Positions 1-8,514 of a stretch of 64,000 bases of DNA are shown piece by piece. The notes beneath the pieces are model-generated. The model did not search any database, had not been told where the DNA came from, and worked only from the letters and a program-made list of their open reading frames with translations. Position numbers and translations under genes: made by a program. Origin of the DNA: Desulfitobacterium_A sp034927245 (lineage in GTDB: Bacteria; Bacillota; Desulfitobacteriia; Desulfitobacteriales; Desulfitobacteriaceae); the NCBI RefSeq assembly GCF_034927245.1, contig NZ_JAYFQK010000010.1:32176-96175 (forward strand), read 5' to 3'. The stretch's first letter is position 1. Each line of letters begins with the position of its first letter.

Positions 1-1
1 C

Positions 2-190
2 TTCGTTACCGATATGCTGGCCGACCGGCAATTTATAGAAGATGCCGCCGCGCTGTGCGGAGAAGGCGAGATTATGAAATGCCTGTTTGTGCATCGGCGC
101 GGACGCCCCGACGGTATACTGATTGTCCCGGAGTCGGACGCCTATGTTAAGTGGGCGGCGTACATAAAGGAGAGTGCGAAATGCGAGTAG
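2..190 (+). CDS. C-terminal part of an unrecognised phage protein (partial)
   Basis: An open frame runs in from the left edge and gives 62 residues ending at TAG 188-190. It overlaps the start of the next gene by 10 bases, as is usual in tightly packed phage modules. The visible part is mixed alpha/beta in character and has no motif I can name. The true start and length lie outside the window. It could be a DUF-type protein of the early or replication-adjacent region. Confidence 0.6.
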   Translation, partial: FVTDMLADRQFIEDAAALCGEGEIMKCLFVHRRGRPDGILIVPESDAYVKWAAYIKESAKCE

Positions 191-516
191 CCATAATCGG
201 TTCGAGGGGGTTATGCGTCCCCAATCTTGAAAAGTATCTGCCGGAGGATGTAACTGAAATTGTATCCGGTGGAGCGAGAGGTGTAGATACCTCCGCGAAG
301 GAATACGCACTGGCGCATGGCTTGAAGCTGACCGAATTCCTGCCGGAGTATGACAAGTTCGGGCGCGGCGCTCCGCTGAAGCGGAATATCACGATAATCG
401 AGAACGCCGACCTCGTGCTGGCGTTCTGGGACGGCAAATCACATGGCACGAAATTTGTAATAGACAACTGCCGTCAGCACGGCATTCCCGTCAAGGTATT
501 CCTTCCCAAGGCGTGA
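181..516 (+). CDS. SLOG-superfamily (DUF2493-like) small Rossmann protein
   Basis: The 111-residue protein opens with the strand-turn MRVAIIGSRG and carries GGARGVDTSAKEYA around residues 35-48. A later ENADLVLAFWDGKSHGTK segment completes a pattern typical of the DUF2493/YspA branch of the SLOG fold, related to DprA and lysine decarboxylase-like nucleotide-binding proteins. These proteins are thought to bind nucleotides or nucleotide-derived ligands. ATG 181 is preferred over an in-frame start 30 bases upstream because AAGGAG (167-172) sits 8 bases before it. The role in the phage is unknown. Confidence 0.75.
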   Translation: MRVAIIGSRGLCVPNLEKYLPEDVTEIVSGGARGVDTSAKEYALAHGLKLTEFLPEYDKFGRGAPLKRNITIIENADLVLAFWDGKSHGTKFVIDNCRQHGIPVKVFLPKA

Positions 517-535
517 CGCCATGATATCCACACTT

Positions 536-567
536 ACCGCCGTTGCTTTTCACGGCGGTTTGTTTAT
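536..567 (+). terminator. Probable rho-independent terminator
   Basis: ACCGCCGT (536-543) and ACGGCGGT (552-559) form an 8-bp stem with an 8-base loop, followed by TTTGTTTAT. It lies 20 bases after the SLOG gene stop and separates it from the next promoter-like region. Confidence 0.7.
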
Positions 568-600
568 ATCGCAGAATGTCGTTTTTCTCGGAAATACCCC

Positions 601-630
601 TTGCTATTCCGGGCTTTTAGAGTGATATAT
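601..630 (+). promoter_or_regulatory. Promoter-like motif, copy 1 of 3 in the prophage
   Basis: TTGCTA (601-606) is followed by a 17-base spacer ending CTTTTAGAGT and then GATATAT (624-630). Nearly the same arrangement occurs at 20539 and 23534, each time ahead of a new gene block. The spacer sequence CTTTTAGAG is conserved as well as the boxes. A shared sigma-70 promoter or phage regulator site is inferred. Confidence 0.45.
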
Positions 631-662
631 GTACCTACCAAAAAGGAAAGGTGGTACAGAAA

Positions 663-947
663 ATGCATGATGAAGGCTTAAAAAAAGCGCTCGACGACTT
701 TCTTCAGCAGCGCATCGACGACTGCGGAATGAGAGAGAACGAGGGCTTGCAGGAAGCGTATCAGCAGTTCGAACGCTGCGTCAAAAAATTGAAAAGCTCG
801 CTGTCTCCTGAACAGAAACAAGCGTACCTCGACTGGGAGAGCGCCTATTCGCTGGTGGACGGCGAGACAATGAACTGCTACTACCGTGCCGGTTTCTCCG
901 ACGCGGTATTGTTTTTCATGGGATGGAGGGACGGAGAATGGAAATAA
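663..947 (+). CDS. Small phage protein, possibly DUF6809-related
   Basis: This 94-residue, mostly helical, charged protein has no enzyme motif. Its C-terminal part (about residues 65-90, with YYRAGFSDAVLFF and GWRDGEW) resembles the C-terminal FIDGFRIGAR helix of the protein at 2090-2389, suggesting a shared small family. ATG 663 is preferred over GTG 651 because AAAGGTGG lies about 9 bases upstream. The next gene starts inside its end. Function unknown. Confidence 0.7.
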   Translation: MHDEGLKKALDDFLQQRIDDCGMRENEGLQEAYQQFERCVKKLKSSLSPEQKQAYLDWESAYSLVDGETMNCYYRAGFSDAVLFFMGWRDGEWK

Positions 948-1687
948 AATACAACATCAACGGAGCCGACCGCAAACGGCTGGTCTGTGCGATGGGCGAT
1001 ATTCTGGAGGTCAAGCCTAAGTACCTCGGCGCTCCGAGCTTCGCCTACGAAGTTGATTATTTCACGGTTGACAAAAACGGCACGGTCACGTTCGATGCCC
1101 GCGCTGACAGTGAGGAAATCGAGAAGCTTATCGACGCGCTTTCCGACAGGGGATTTGAAGCGGAAACACCAGAGTGCGCTGATTCGCTGGTTATTTCCTA
1201 CCCGCGCGAGAACATTTCCGACGCGGCGCTTGAAAACCTGCGTCTACTGGTGTCAAGCAAGGAAACGCTCATTAAAAAGGCTTTGGGCGCGGATGACCTG
1301 CCCATTGAAGTAAGCGAGGACAAGGTCAGCTTTCCGTGGTTTACTGGTTGGCCGACGCCCGAAGAGGTCAGCGCCTACGCTCACTTCACCGGCAAGCTCC
1401 TCGGTATGGCGAAAACGCAGAAGCGCGTCACGGCAAAGGAAAAGGATGGCGACAACGACAAATACGCCTTCCGCTGTTTTCTCCTTCGGCTGGGCTTCAT
1501 CGGCGACGAATATAAGGAGGCAAGAAAGATTCTCCTCCGTAACCTCACCGGCAGCAGTGCATTCAAAGTGCATGGTGACAAGAGCTTCTCACAGGACGAC
1601 CTCGAAAAAGCGAAAGCGAATCCCGATACCCGCGCCGAGATAAAGGCGATATTGGGCGGAGAGGACGGTGGCAGCGATGAAGAATAG
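938..1687 (+). CDS. Phage protein of the 'virulence-related protein' family
   Basis: The 249-residue protein resembles proteins of Firmicutes phages and mobile elements often labelled virulence-related, on weak grounds. The N-terminal half (1-110) is an alpha/beta region with MGDILEVKPKYLGAPSFAYE. The C-terminal half (about 130-215) has FPWFTGWPTPEEVSAYAHF and a basic segment. No catalytic motif is evident. ATG 938 overlaps the previous stop and follows a GGACGGAG ribosome site. It probably belongs to the accessory region between replication and packaging genes. Confidence 0.65.
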   Translation: MEIKYNINGADRKRLVCAMGDILEVKPKYLGAPSFAYEVDYFTVDKNGTVTFDARADSEEIEKLIDALSDRGFEAETPECADSLVISYPRENISDAALENLRLLVSSKETLIKKALGADDLPIEVSEDKVSFPWFTGWPTPEEVSAYAHFTGKLLGMAKTQKRVTAKEKDGDNDKYAFRCFLLRLGFIGDEYKEARKILLRNLTGSSAFKVHGDKSFSQDDLEKAKANPDTRAEIKAILGGEDGGSDEE

Positions 1688-1913
1688 GTTTCCGTCGGGA
1701 AAGCTGGTGGAAAGCCTCCGCAAGCGATACCCGGTAGGCACTCGCGTCGAGCTGGTGCGGATGGACGATGTGCAAGCGCCCCCTGTCGGAACCCGTGGCA
1801 CCGTAACCGGCGTGGACGATATCGGCTCGATAATGGTTGCATGGGACAACGGCAGCGGGCTTTTCGTGGCTTACGGCGAGGACGTTTGCAAGGTGGTGAG
1901 CGACGATGACTGA
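1677..1913 (+). CDS. DUF4314 small protein
   Basis: This 78-residue protein has a small beta-barrel pattern: VGTRVELVRMDD, PPVGTRGTVTGVDD and MVAWDNGS. This is the DUF4314 signature, an SH3/KOW-like fold of unknown role common in phages and conjugative elements. The start is ATG 1677, inside the end of the previous gene and behind a GGAGAGG site. GTG 1668 is an alternative. The stop overlaps the next start. Confidence 0.8.
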   Translation: MKNRFPSGKLVESLRKRYPVGTRVELVRMDDVQAPPVGTRGTVTGVDDIGSIMVAWDNGSGLFVAYGEDVCKVVSDDD

Positions 1914-2100
1914 AAAGGTCAAAAAGCAAATCCTCGCTGTACGTGGCACTGGGCTTACCAATATGCTTGATACCCGCATGGTGCAGCGTATTGCAAATGA
2001 ACTCGGCTTCTATGAGCTGGTCTTGTACCTTGAGGAACACAGTGCCGAATACGCCCACTTCATCCTCACGGGAGAGGACGGTGGAACAGATGCGCGATGA
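1906..2100 (+). CDS. DUF5049 small protein
   Basis: The 64-residue protein has the DUF5049 pattern: an N-terminal helix, TGLTNMLDTRMVQRIANELGF, then YLEEHSAEYAHFILTGE. The family is found in phages of Clostridia and Bacilli next to packaging genes, with unknown function. It overlaps both neighbours, indicating translational coupling. Confidence 0.8.
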   Translation: MTEKVKKQILAVRGTGLTNMLDTRMVQRIANELGFYELVLYLEEHSAEYAHFILTGEDGGTDAR

Positions 2101-2389
2101 TATTCTCGCGGAACTATTCTACGGAAACATCAACCCCGGCGACAAGCAGTTCAAACGCAAATCCGAATTCGGTAAAGTGTCCGATACCATTGGGAAAGCG
2201 GAGGAACGATTAAGGGAGCTTCTTGATGATGAAGGTAAAGCGGTTCTTGATAAGCTTATCTCCGCCCAGATGACAATCAACGGTATAACAGCGAAGGAAT
2301 ACTTCATCGACGGATTCAGGATTGGCGCACGGATAGCGCTTGCGATTGGATATGACGACAGTGAGAACCTGCTTCCAATAATTGATTGA
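2090..2389 (+). CDS. DUF6809-like small protein
   Basis: The 99-residue protein begins MRDDILAELFYGNINPGD and ends with an amphipathic FIDGFRIGARIALAIG helix, matching the DUF6809 type found beside phage terminase genes. It may be a helical adaptor, but no activity is known. ATG 2090 overlaps the previous gene. GTG 2081 in frame is a second possible start behind GGAGAGGACGG. Confidence 0.75.
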   Translation: MRDDILAELFYGNINPGDKQFKRKSEFGKVSDTIGKAEERLRELLDDEGKAVLDKLISAQMTINGITAKEYFIDGFRIGARIALAIGYDDSENLLPIID

Positions 2390-2443
2390 ATTATTAACCA
2401 AATAAGAGGACGCGCCGGGAACAATCTCTGCGGAGGGAACGGC

Positions 2444-2536
2444 GTGTATCTCGTACAAATAGATTTTGATGGCTTGCCGACGGCAGGTCTATTTTTATGC
2501 TTTTTTGGAAGGAGGCGGTGCGATTGCGAAAACTGA
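2444..2536 (+). CDS. Possible leader peptide or hairpin before terminase
   Basis: GTG 2444 follows GGAGGG and opens a 30-codon frame that overlaps the start of the terminase. The same stretch can fold: AAATAGA pairs with TCTATTT around TTGCC-GAC-GGCAGG, followed by T-rich sequence. It may therefore be a short leader peptide, a weak terminator, or neither. Confidence 0.25.
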   Translation: MYLVQIDFDGLPTAGLFLCFFGRRRCDCEN

Positions 2537-4125
2537 AAAAGCATACGCCAACGAAGTTCAAAGCGTCTGATTCGGTCTATGACAAAAACGCCGCCGACTA
2601 TGCTGTGTCCTTTATACAAGCGCTCAAGCACACAAAAGGCACATGGGCAGGTCAGCCCTTTGACCTTATCGACTGGCAGGAGCGCATCATCCGTGATGTC
2701 TTCGGGATACTCAAACCCAACGGCTATCGGCAGTTCAATACAGCGTACATCGAAATACCAAAAAAGAACGGTAAGAGCGAGCTGGCAGCGGCAATCGCTC
2801 TGCTTCTCACCTGCGGTGACGGCGAAGAACGCGCCGAGGTTTACGGCTGCGCCGCCGACCGGCAACAGGCGTCCATTGTGTTTGAGGTCGCCAAGGATAT
2901 GGTGACCATGTGTCCGGCGCTGGCGAAGCGGGTAAAAATCATGGCTACACAGAAGCGCTTGATTTATATCCCCACCGGCAGTTATTATCAGGTACTGTCG
3001 GCGGACGTGGCAAACAAACACGGCTTCAACACGCACGGCGTTATATTCGACGAGCTGCATACGCAGCCGAACAGAAAACTCTTCGATGTCATGACCAAAG
3101 GCAGCGGCGATGCGAGAATGCAGCCGCTGTATTTTCTTATCACTACTGCCGGAGACAACCAGAACAGCATCTGCTGGGAGGTGCATCAGAAAGCGAAGGA
3201 CATCATTGAAGGGCGAAAAAAGGATGCCACCTTCTATCCCGTTATTTACGGCGCGACGCAGGAAGACGACTGGACAGACCCAAAGGTGTGGAAGCGCGTC
3301 AATCCGTCGTTGGGGATCACTGTAGGTATAGACAAAGTGAAAGCCGCCTGTGAGAGCGCAAAGCAAAATCCGTCCGAAGAAAACAGCTTCCGACAGCTAC
3401 GCCTGAACCAGTGGGTCAAACAGGCTGTACGCTGGATGCCAATGGATAAGTGGGATAAATGCGCATTTCCTGTGGACGAAAAGGCGCTTGAAGGTCGCGT
3501 CTGTTATGGCGGTCTTGACCTCTCGTCCTCTACCGACATCACAGCTTTTGTGCTTGTGTTCCCACCGGAAGATGAAGACGACAAGTATGCCATCCTGCCA
3601 TTCTTCTGGATACCGGAGGACAACATTGAACTGCGCGTCAAGCGCGACCATGTGTATTACGACCTGTGGGAGCGTCAGAGATTTCTGCAAACCACCGAGG
3701 GCAACGTGGTGCATTACGGCTTTATAGAAGCCTTTATCAAGCAACTCGGCACAAAATACAACATCCGCGAGATTGCTTTCGACCGCTGGGGCGCTGTGCA
3801 GATGGTACAAAACCTTGAAGGTATGGGCTTTACGGTCGTTCCGTTCGGTCAGGGCTTCAAGGATATGTCCCCGCCAACAAAGGAATTGATGAAACTGACC
3901 TTGGAAGAAAAGCTCACACATGGCGGACACCCGGTGCTGCGCTGGATGATGGACAACATTTATATCCGCACTGATCCGGCGGGAAACATCAAGCCGGACA
4001 AGGAAAAATCCACAGAGAAAATCGACGGCGCGGTCGCCACCATTATGGCGCTCGACCGGGCGATACGGTGCGGTAATGATACGGGCGAAAGCGTGTACGA
4101 TACGCGCGGTTTGCTCGTTTTTTAA
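2524..4125 (+). CDS. terL: Phage terminase large subunit
   Basis: This 533-residue packaging motor has an ATPase domain with the Walker A-like sequence IPKKNGKSE (about residues 80-88) and the Walker B-like VIFDELH (about 170-176). A C-terminal nuclease domain contains YGGLDLSSSTD, whose Asp is a typical metal ligand, near residue 330. It cuts and translocates phage DNA into proheads. The best start is TTG 2524, with GGAGG (2511-2515) 8 bases upstream. The upstream ATG 2497 has no ribosome site and GTG 2518 is too close to it. No adjacent small subunit is recognisable, which is unusual. Confidence 0.95.
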   Translation: MRKLKKHTPTKFKASDSVYDKNAADYAVSFIQALKHTKGTWAGQPFDLIDWQERIIRDVFGILKPNGYRQFNTAYIEIPKKNGKSELAAAIALLLTCGDGEERAEVYGCAADRQQASIVFEVAKDMVTMCPALAKRVKIMATQKRLIYIPTGSYYQVLSADVANKHGFNTHGVIFDELHTQPNRKLFDVMTKGSGDARMQPLYFLITTAGDNQNSICWEVHQKAKDIIEGRKKDATFYPVIYGATQEDDWTDPKVWKRVNPSLGITVGIDKVKAACESAKQNPSEENSFRQLRLNQWVKQAVRWMPMDKWDKCAFPVDEKALEGRVCYGGLDLSSSTDITAFVLVFPPEDEDDKYAILPFFWIPEDNIELRVKRDHVYYDLWERQRFLQTTEGNVVHYGFIEAFIKQLGTKYNIREIAFDRWGAVQMVQNLEGMGFTVVPFGQGFKDMSPPTKELMKLTLEEKLTHGGHPVLRWMMDNIYIRTDPAGNIKPDKEKSTEKIDGAVATIMALDRAIRCGNDTGESVYDTRGLLVF

Positions 4126-4141
4126 TTGGAGGTAAACGCCG

Positions 4142-5470
4142 ATGGGCATTTTATCAGGCATTTTCAAGCCCCGCGACAAGCCTAAAAACTTGGGCGGCGG
4201 GTACAGCTTTATGTGGGGCGGATCGTCCTCCGGTAAGGTTGTAAACGAGCATACCGCCATGCAAATGACGGCGGTCTACTCCTGTGTCCGCATCTTGGCG
4301 GAGGCAATCGCCGGTCTGCCGCTGTTCGTGTATAAATACGGCGACGACGGCAGCAAGGAAAAATATCTCGGCCATCCGTTATGGCACGTTCTGCACGATG
4401 AGCCGAACCCGGAAATGACGTCGTTTGTGTTCCGAGAAACCATGATGAATCATCTTCTGCTCTCCGGCAACGCCTACGCTCAGATTATTCGCAATGCCCG
4501 TGGTGAGGTCGTGGCACTCTATCCGCTTATGCCGAACCGAATGAAGGTGGACAGAGATTCGCAGGGACGGCTTTATTACCGTTATACAAAAAACAGCGAC
4601 GATTCGCCGGAGGTCGGCAAAGCCGCGCAAAGCGACGTCATTCTTGCACCCAGTGATGTGCTGCACATCCTCGGTCTTGGCTATGACGGGCTGGTAGGCT
4701 ATTCACCGATAGCGATGGCGAAAAACGCCGTGGGGCTTGCCATCGCAGCCGAGGAATACGGCGCGAAGTTCTTCGCCAACGGTGCGGCACCGTCAGGTGT
4801 CCTCGAACACCCCGGCACGATAAAGGACCCGGAGCGCATACGGCAAAGCTGGCAGTCGACCTTCGGCGGCAGCGCAAACAGCAATAAAATCGCCGTGCTG
4901 GAGGAAGGTCTCAAATACACGCCGATTGCCATCTCACCGGAACAAGCGCAGTTTTTGGAAACACGCAAGTTTCAGATAAACGAGATCGCTCGCATTTTCC
5001 GAGTGCCGCCGCATATGCTGGCCGACCTCGAAAAAAGCAGCTTTTCCAACATTGAGCAGCAGTCGCTCGAATTCGTGAAATACACCCTCGACCCGTGGGT
5101 CGTGCGCTGGGAGCAGGCAATGAACCGCTCGCTCCTCTTGGACAGCGAAAAGCGCGATATTTTCACTAAATTCAATGTGGACGGCCTGCTTCGCGGCGAT
5201 TATGCCAGCAGAATGACTGGCTATGCGACAGCTCGGCAAAACGGCTGGATGTCCGCCAACGACATCCGCGAGCTTGAAAATCTCGATCGCATCCCCGCCG
5301 AAATGGGCGGCGATCTATACCTTATAAATGGCGCGATGACCAAGCTGCAGGATGCCGGTGCTTTCGCAAATACGGCTTCACAACCTACTACAACCGAAAC
5401 GGAGGAAAAATCAGATGGACAAAACAAAACGGGCGGCAAACCCAAGCAAGTCCCCGGGCAGAGCAAGTAA
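4142..5470 (+). CDS. Phage portal protein, HK97 family
   Basis: The 442-residue protein has the HK97 portal pattern: AVYSCVRILAEAIAGLPLFVY near residues 45-65, SGNAYAQIIRNARGEVVALYPL near 110, and SFSNIEQQSLEFVKYTLDPWVVRWEQAMNR-type sequence near 300-330. It forms the dodecameric ring through which DNA enters and exits the head. The start ATG 4142 follows TTGGAGGT. Its last 56 bases overlap the protease gene. The Gln/Lys-rich tail after residue 415 is probably disordered. Confidence 0.95.
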   Translation: MGILSGIFKPRDKPKNLGGGYSFMWGGSSSGKVVNEHTAMQMTAVYSCVRILAEAIAGLPLFVYKYGDDGSKEKYLGHPLWHVLHDEPNPEMTSFVFRETMMNHLLLSGNAYAQIIRNARGEVVALYPLMPNRMKVDRDSQGRLYYRYTKNSDDSPEVGKAAQSDVILAPSDVLHILGLGYDGLVGYSPIAMAKNAVGLAIAAEEYGAKFFANGAAPSGVLEHPGTIKDPERIRQSWQSTFGGSANSNKIAVLEEGLKYTPIAISPEQAQFLETRKFQINEIARIFRVPPHMLADLEKSSFSNIEQQSLEFVKYTLDPWVVRWEQAMNRSLLLDSEKRDIFTKFNVDGLLRGDYASRMTGYATARQNGWMSANDIRELENLDRIPAEMGGDLYLINGAMTKLQDAGAFANTASQPTTTETEEKSDGQNKTGGKPKQVPGQSK

Positions 5471-6209
5471 TAAACATTTCTGGAATTGGGACAAAGACGA
5501 GGAAAGCGCCACCGAAGGTGGCACAGGTGTCCGCACCCTTTACCTTGACGGCACCATTGCGGACGAAAGCTGGTGGGACGACGACATTACCCCTCGTATG
5601 TTCAAGGATGAACTGATGTCCGGCGATGGCGACATCGTCGTGTGGATCAACTCGCCCGGCGGCGACTGCGTTGCGGCAAGTCAGATCTATACCATGCTCA
5701 TGGACTACCCACACGATGTCACAATCAAAATCGACGGTCTGGCGGCGTCGGCAGCGAGCGTTATCGCTATGGCTGGAACGCAGGTGCTCATGGCACCGAC
5801 CTCGCTGCTCATGATTCACAATCCGCTGACTGTGGCTATCGGCGACACCGAGGAAATGCAGAAAGCCATCGCCATGCTGGACGAGGTCAAGGAGAGTATC
5901 ATCAACGCCTACGAAATTAAGACCGGGCAGTCAAGAGCGAAAATCTCGCATCTCATGGACGGTGAAACGTGGATGAACGCAAACAAGGCTATCGAGATGG
6001 GCTTTGCGGACGGCATCTTGGAGGACGCCAAGCGCGGCCATACCGATGATGTCGTCTTTGCTTTCAGCCGCAGGGCTGTTACTAACTCGCTCGTGAACAA
6101 GCTCATATCTAAACCCGCTCCGAAGTCGGAGCAAAAGAAGCAGGATGCGCCACAGGGCGTTTCCATCGATGCGGCTATGCAGAAACTGCAAGCCCGCAAA
6201 TATATTTAA
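5415..6209 (+). CDS. Prohead protease, ClpP-like (peptidase S14)
   Basis: This is a 264-residue ClpP-type head maturation protease. The nucleophile Ser lies in GLAASAASVIAMAG and the catalytic His in MIHNPLT. An early VWINSPGGDC strand-loop matches the ClpP oxyanion region. It trims scaffold and capsid N-termini in HK97-like phages. ATG 5415 has GGAGG at 5401-5405. An upstream in-frame ATG would lie deep in the portal gene without a ribosome site. It lies between portal and capsid, as expected. Confidence 0.93.
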   Translation: MDKTKRAANPSKSPGRASNKHFWNWDKDEESATEGGTGVRTLYLDGTIADESWWDDDITPRMFKDELMSGDGDIVVWINSPGGDCVAASQIYTMLMDYPHDVTIKIDGLAASAASVIAMAGTQVLMAPTSLLMIHNPLTVAIGDTEEMQKAIAMLDEVKESIINAYEIKTGQSRAKISHLMDGETWMNANKAIEMGFADGILEDAKRGHTDDVVFAFSRRAVTNSLVNKLISKPAPKSEQKKQDAPQGVSIDAAMQKLQARKYI

Positions 6210-6224
6210 CGGAGGAATTTGATT

Positions 6225-7406
6225 GTGAAAAAGGTACTCGAAATGCGTGAAAAGCGCGCAAAGGCGTGGGACGCTGCAAAGGCGTTTCTCGACGCAAGGG
6301 CAAAGGATGGCGTTCTTTCTCCCGAAGACAACACTACTTACGAGAATATGCTCGCGGATGTGGATGCAATGGCGCGTCAGATCGCCATTGAGGAAGACCG
6401 TGTGGCAAGAGACGCTGCAATGGCGCAGCCGACCAGCAAGCCGCTCACGGGCAAGCCCACCGATGGCAGCATGAAGCCCACCAGCACGAGGGCGTCTGCC
6501 GAGTATAAAGAGGATTTCGGTCGCATCCTGCGCGGCAAGACCCTGCTTCACAATATCATGAGCGAGGGCGTCGATGCTGACGGCGGCTTCCTTGTGCCGG
6601 AGGAATTTGAGCATCAGATCGTAACTGGGCTTGAAGCAGCGAATGTTATCCGCTCTATTGCCAAGACCATCACAACCTCGGCGGAGCGTAAAATCCCCAT
6701 CGCGGCTACGCATTCCACTGCGCAGTGGACGCCTGAAAACTCCTCCTATACCGAAAGCAATCCGACCTTCGCACAGAAAACCATCGACGCGTTCAAGCTG
6801 ACCGACCTTGTGAAGGTCAGTGTCGAGCTGCTGCAGGACTCCGTGTTCGACCTTGAAGATTATATTGCAAATGAGTTTGCCCGTGCGTTTGGTGTGTCCG
6901 AGGAAGAAGCGTTCTGCATCGGCACCGGCAGCGGACAGCCTACGGGCATCTTCACCGCAAACGGCGGTACTGTGGGCGTAACGGCTGGCAGCGCGACTGC
7001 AATCACCGTGGACAACCTCATTGACCTCATCTATGCACTGAAATCCCCGTATCGCAGAAACGCTGTGTTCCTCATGCGGGATGTGACAGTCTCTGCGCTG
7101 CGCAAGCTGAAGGACAACAACGGCGCATATCTCTGGCAGCCGAGCGTTCAGGCAGGACAGCCCGACCGTCTGCTCGGTTATCCGCTTTACACTTCTCCAT
7201 ATGCTCCCACTGTAGCGACAGGCGCTCTTCCTATTGCTTTCGGCGATTTCTCGAACTACTGGATTGCTGACCGCATGGGTCGCACCGTTCAGCGTCTGAA
7301 CGAGCTCTATGCCGGAAACGGTCAGGTCGGATTCCTTGCCACCGAGCGCGTGGACGGCAAGGTTATTCTCGCAGAAGGAATACAGCTTCTTAAGATGAGC
7401 GCGTAA
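6225..7406 (+). CDS. Major capsid protein, HK97 fold
   Basis: The 393-residue protein has a coiled N-terminal delta region (about 1-100, rich in Lys, Glu and Ala), likely removed by the upstream protease. The HK97 body follows with GGFLVPEEFEHQI, QWTPENSSYTESNPTFAQKTID and FARAFGVSEEEAF. These are standard landmarks of this family. GTG 6225 sits 9 bases after GGAGG (6211-6215). The TTG at 6219 in the same frame is too close to that site. It is the most abundant virion protein by homology. Confidence 0.95.
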   Translation: MKKVLEMREKRAKAWDAAKAFLDARAKDGVLSPEDNTTYENMLADVDAMARQIAIEEDRVARDAAMAQPTSKPLTGKPTDGSMKPTSTRASAEYKEDFGRILRGKTLLHNIMSEGVDADGGFLVPEEFEHQIVTGLEAANVIRSIAKTITTSAERKIPIAATHSTAQWTPENSSYTESNPTFAQKTIDAFKLTDLVKVSVELLQDSVFDLEDYIANEFARAFGVSEEEAFCIGTGSGQPTGIFTANGGTVGVTAGSATAITVDNLIDLIYALKSPYRRNAVFLMRDVTVSALRKLKDNNGAYLWQPSVQAGQPDRLLGYPLYTSPYAPTVATGALPIAFGDFSNYWIADRMGRTVQRLNELYAGNGQVGFLATERVDGKVILAEGIQLLKMSA

Positions 7407-7425
7407 GCGGAGGGAGGTAACGGTG

Positions 7426-7737
7426 ATGGCCACTCTGCTTGAGAAAGTGAAAGCAAATCTCATTTTGGAGCATTCGGCGGATGATGAACTCCTGCAGATG
7501 TTCATCACCGCCGCCACCAAATACGCCGAAAGCTATCAGCATTTGGCTGAAAATTATTACAGCACCAATACTATGCCACCGACTACCGAGCAAGCCGTCA
7601 TCATGCTGTCGTCCCATTTCTATGAATCCAGGGACGGCAGCACGGGCGGCTTTTTTGCCGACAATGTGCAGGCGGGACAGCAGGTTTGGGACACGGTCAA
7701 TCTGCTTCTGCGGCTCGACCGGGATTGGAAGGTGTGA
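7426..7737 (+). CDS. Head-tail connector (gp6-like)
   Basis: This 103-residue helical protein begins LLEKVKANLILEHSADDELLQMFITAA and ends WDTVNLLLRLDRDW. That pattern and the position right after the capsid gene match phage connector proteins of the gp6/DNA-packaging type that bind under the portal. ATG 7426 follows GGGAGG with 8 bases between. GTG 7423 is directly upstream in frame. Confidence 0.88.
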   Translation: MATLLEKVKANLILEHSADDELLQMFITAATKYAESYQHLAENYYSTNTMPPTTEQAVIMLSSHFYESRDGSTGGFFADNVQAGQQVWDTVNLLLRLDRDWKV

Positions 7738-7739
7738 GC

Positions 7740-8072
7740 ATGAGTTTTGGTAAGATGAACACATTTATCGACCTCGTACAGAAGGTAACCGTCAAGGATT
7801 CAGAGGGCTTTTCCATCGAAACGGATGAAATTATCGCGTCTGTCAGAGCGTACCGGGAGGGTCGGCACGGCACCGAAAAATGGGCTAACAGAGCCGCTTT
7901 CTCTGAAGCCACCGACCTTTTCTGTTTTCGCTGTATTCCCGGCGTTGTTGTCACGACCGCGATGATTGTGGTGAACGACGGGGCACACTTTGAAATTACC
8001 TCGGTCGAAGATGTGAAAGGTCGCAGGATGTACATTGAGGTGCTCGCCAAGGAGGTGAAGCCCAGTGGCTAA
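7740..8072 (+). CDS. Head-tail adaptor / head closure protein
   Basis: The 110-residue beta-rich protein has the SPP1 gp16/head-closure pattern: MNTFIDLVQKVTVKDSEGF, then VRAYREGRHGTEKW and FEITSVEDVKGRRMYIEV. It would plug the connector after packaging. Two bases separate it from the connector gene, and it overlaps the next gene by 8 bases. Confidence 0.85.
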   Translation: MSFGKMNTFIDLVQKVTVKDSEGFSIETDEIIASVRAYREGRHGTEKWANRAAFSEATDLFCFRCIPGVVVTTAMIVVNDGAHFEITSVEDVKGRRMYIEVLAKEVKPSG

Positions 8073-8514
8073 AGCGACTATTAAAATGCCGGAGGACTTC
8101 CTTCTGAAGCTTTCACGGCTCGGAGAGAAAACAGACGAAATTATCCCAAAGGTGCTGGAAGCAGGCGGCGAGGTTGTGGAAGCAAAAGTAAAGTCCAACC
8201 TGCAAGCTGTTATCGGCAGCGGCACAAAGGAAGAAAGCCGTTCTACGGGCGAGCTGCTCTCGGCGCTCGGCGTTTCCTCCGCAAGACAGGATAAAGACGG
8301 GAATTTCAACGTAAAAGTAGGCTTTTCAGAACCTCGTTCCGACGCCCGGAGCCCGGATGGCAGCATAAGCAACGCCATGATTGCCGGTGTTCTCGAATAC
8401 GGCAAAAGCGGACAGCCCCCGAAGCCCTTTCTGAAGCCCGCAAAATCGGCAAGCAAAAACGCCTGCGTTGACGCGATGATCGCGGCTTTCGAAAAGGAGG
8501 TCGAAAACATATGA
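8065..8514 (+). CDS. HK97 gp10-like head-tail joining protein
   Basis: This 149-residue protein has a family-typical helix EVVEAKVKSNLQ and a C-terminal ISNAMIAGVLEYGKSGQPPKPFLKPA block. The GQPPxPF motif is characteristic of the gp10 (minor tail/tail completion) family. The start is GTG 8065 inside the end of the adaptor gene, behind AAGGAGGTGAAG. It is translationally coupled to the next gene by an ATGA overlap. Confidence 0.87.
   Translation: MAKATIKMPEDFLLKLSRLGEKTDEIIPKVLEAGGEVVEAKVKSNLQAVIGSGTKEESRSTGELLSALGVSSARQDKDGNFNVKVGFSEPRSDARSPDGSISNAMIAGVLEYGKSGQPPKPFLKPAKSASKNACVDAMIAAFEKEVENI

Noticed and set aside
2119..3366. Long minus-strand open frame opposite the terminase gene
   Set aside because: It is a shadow of the terminase codon pattern, with no ribosome site or family resemblance.
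5931..7520. Long minus-strand open frame opposite protease and capsid genes
   Set aside because: It results from biased codon use in the capsid module. The plus-strand genes are certain.
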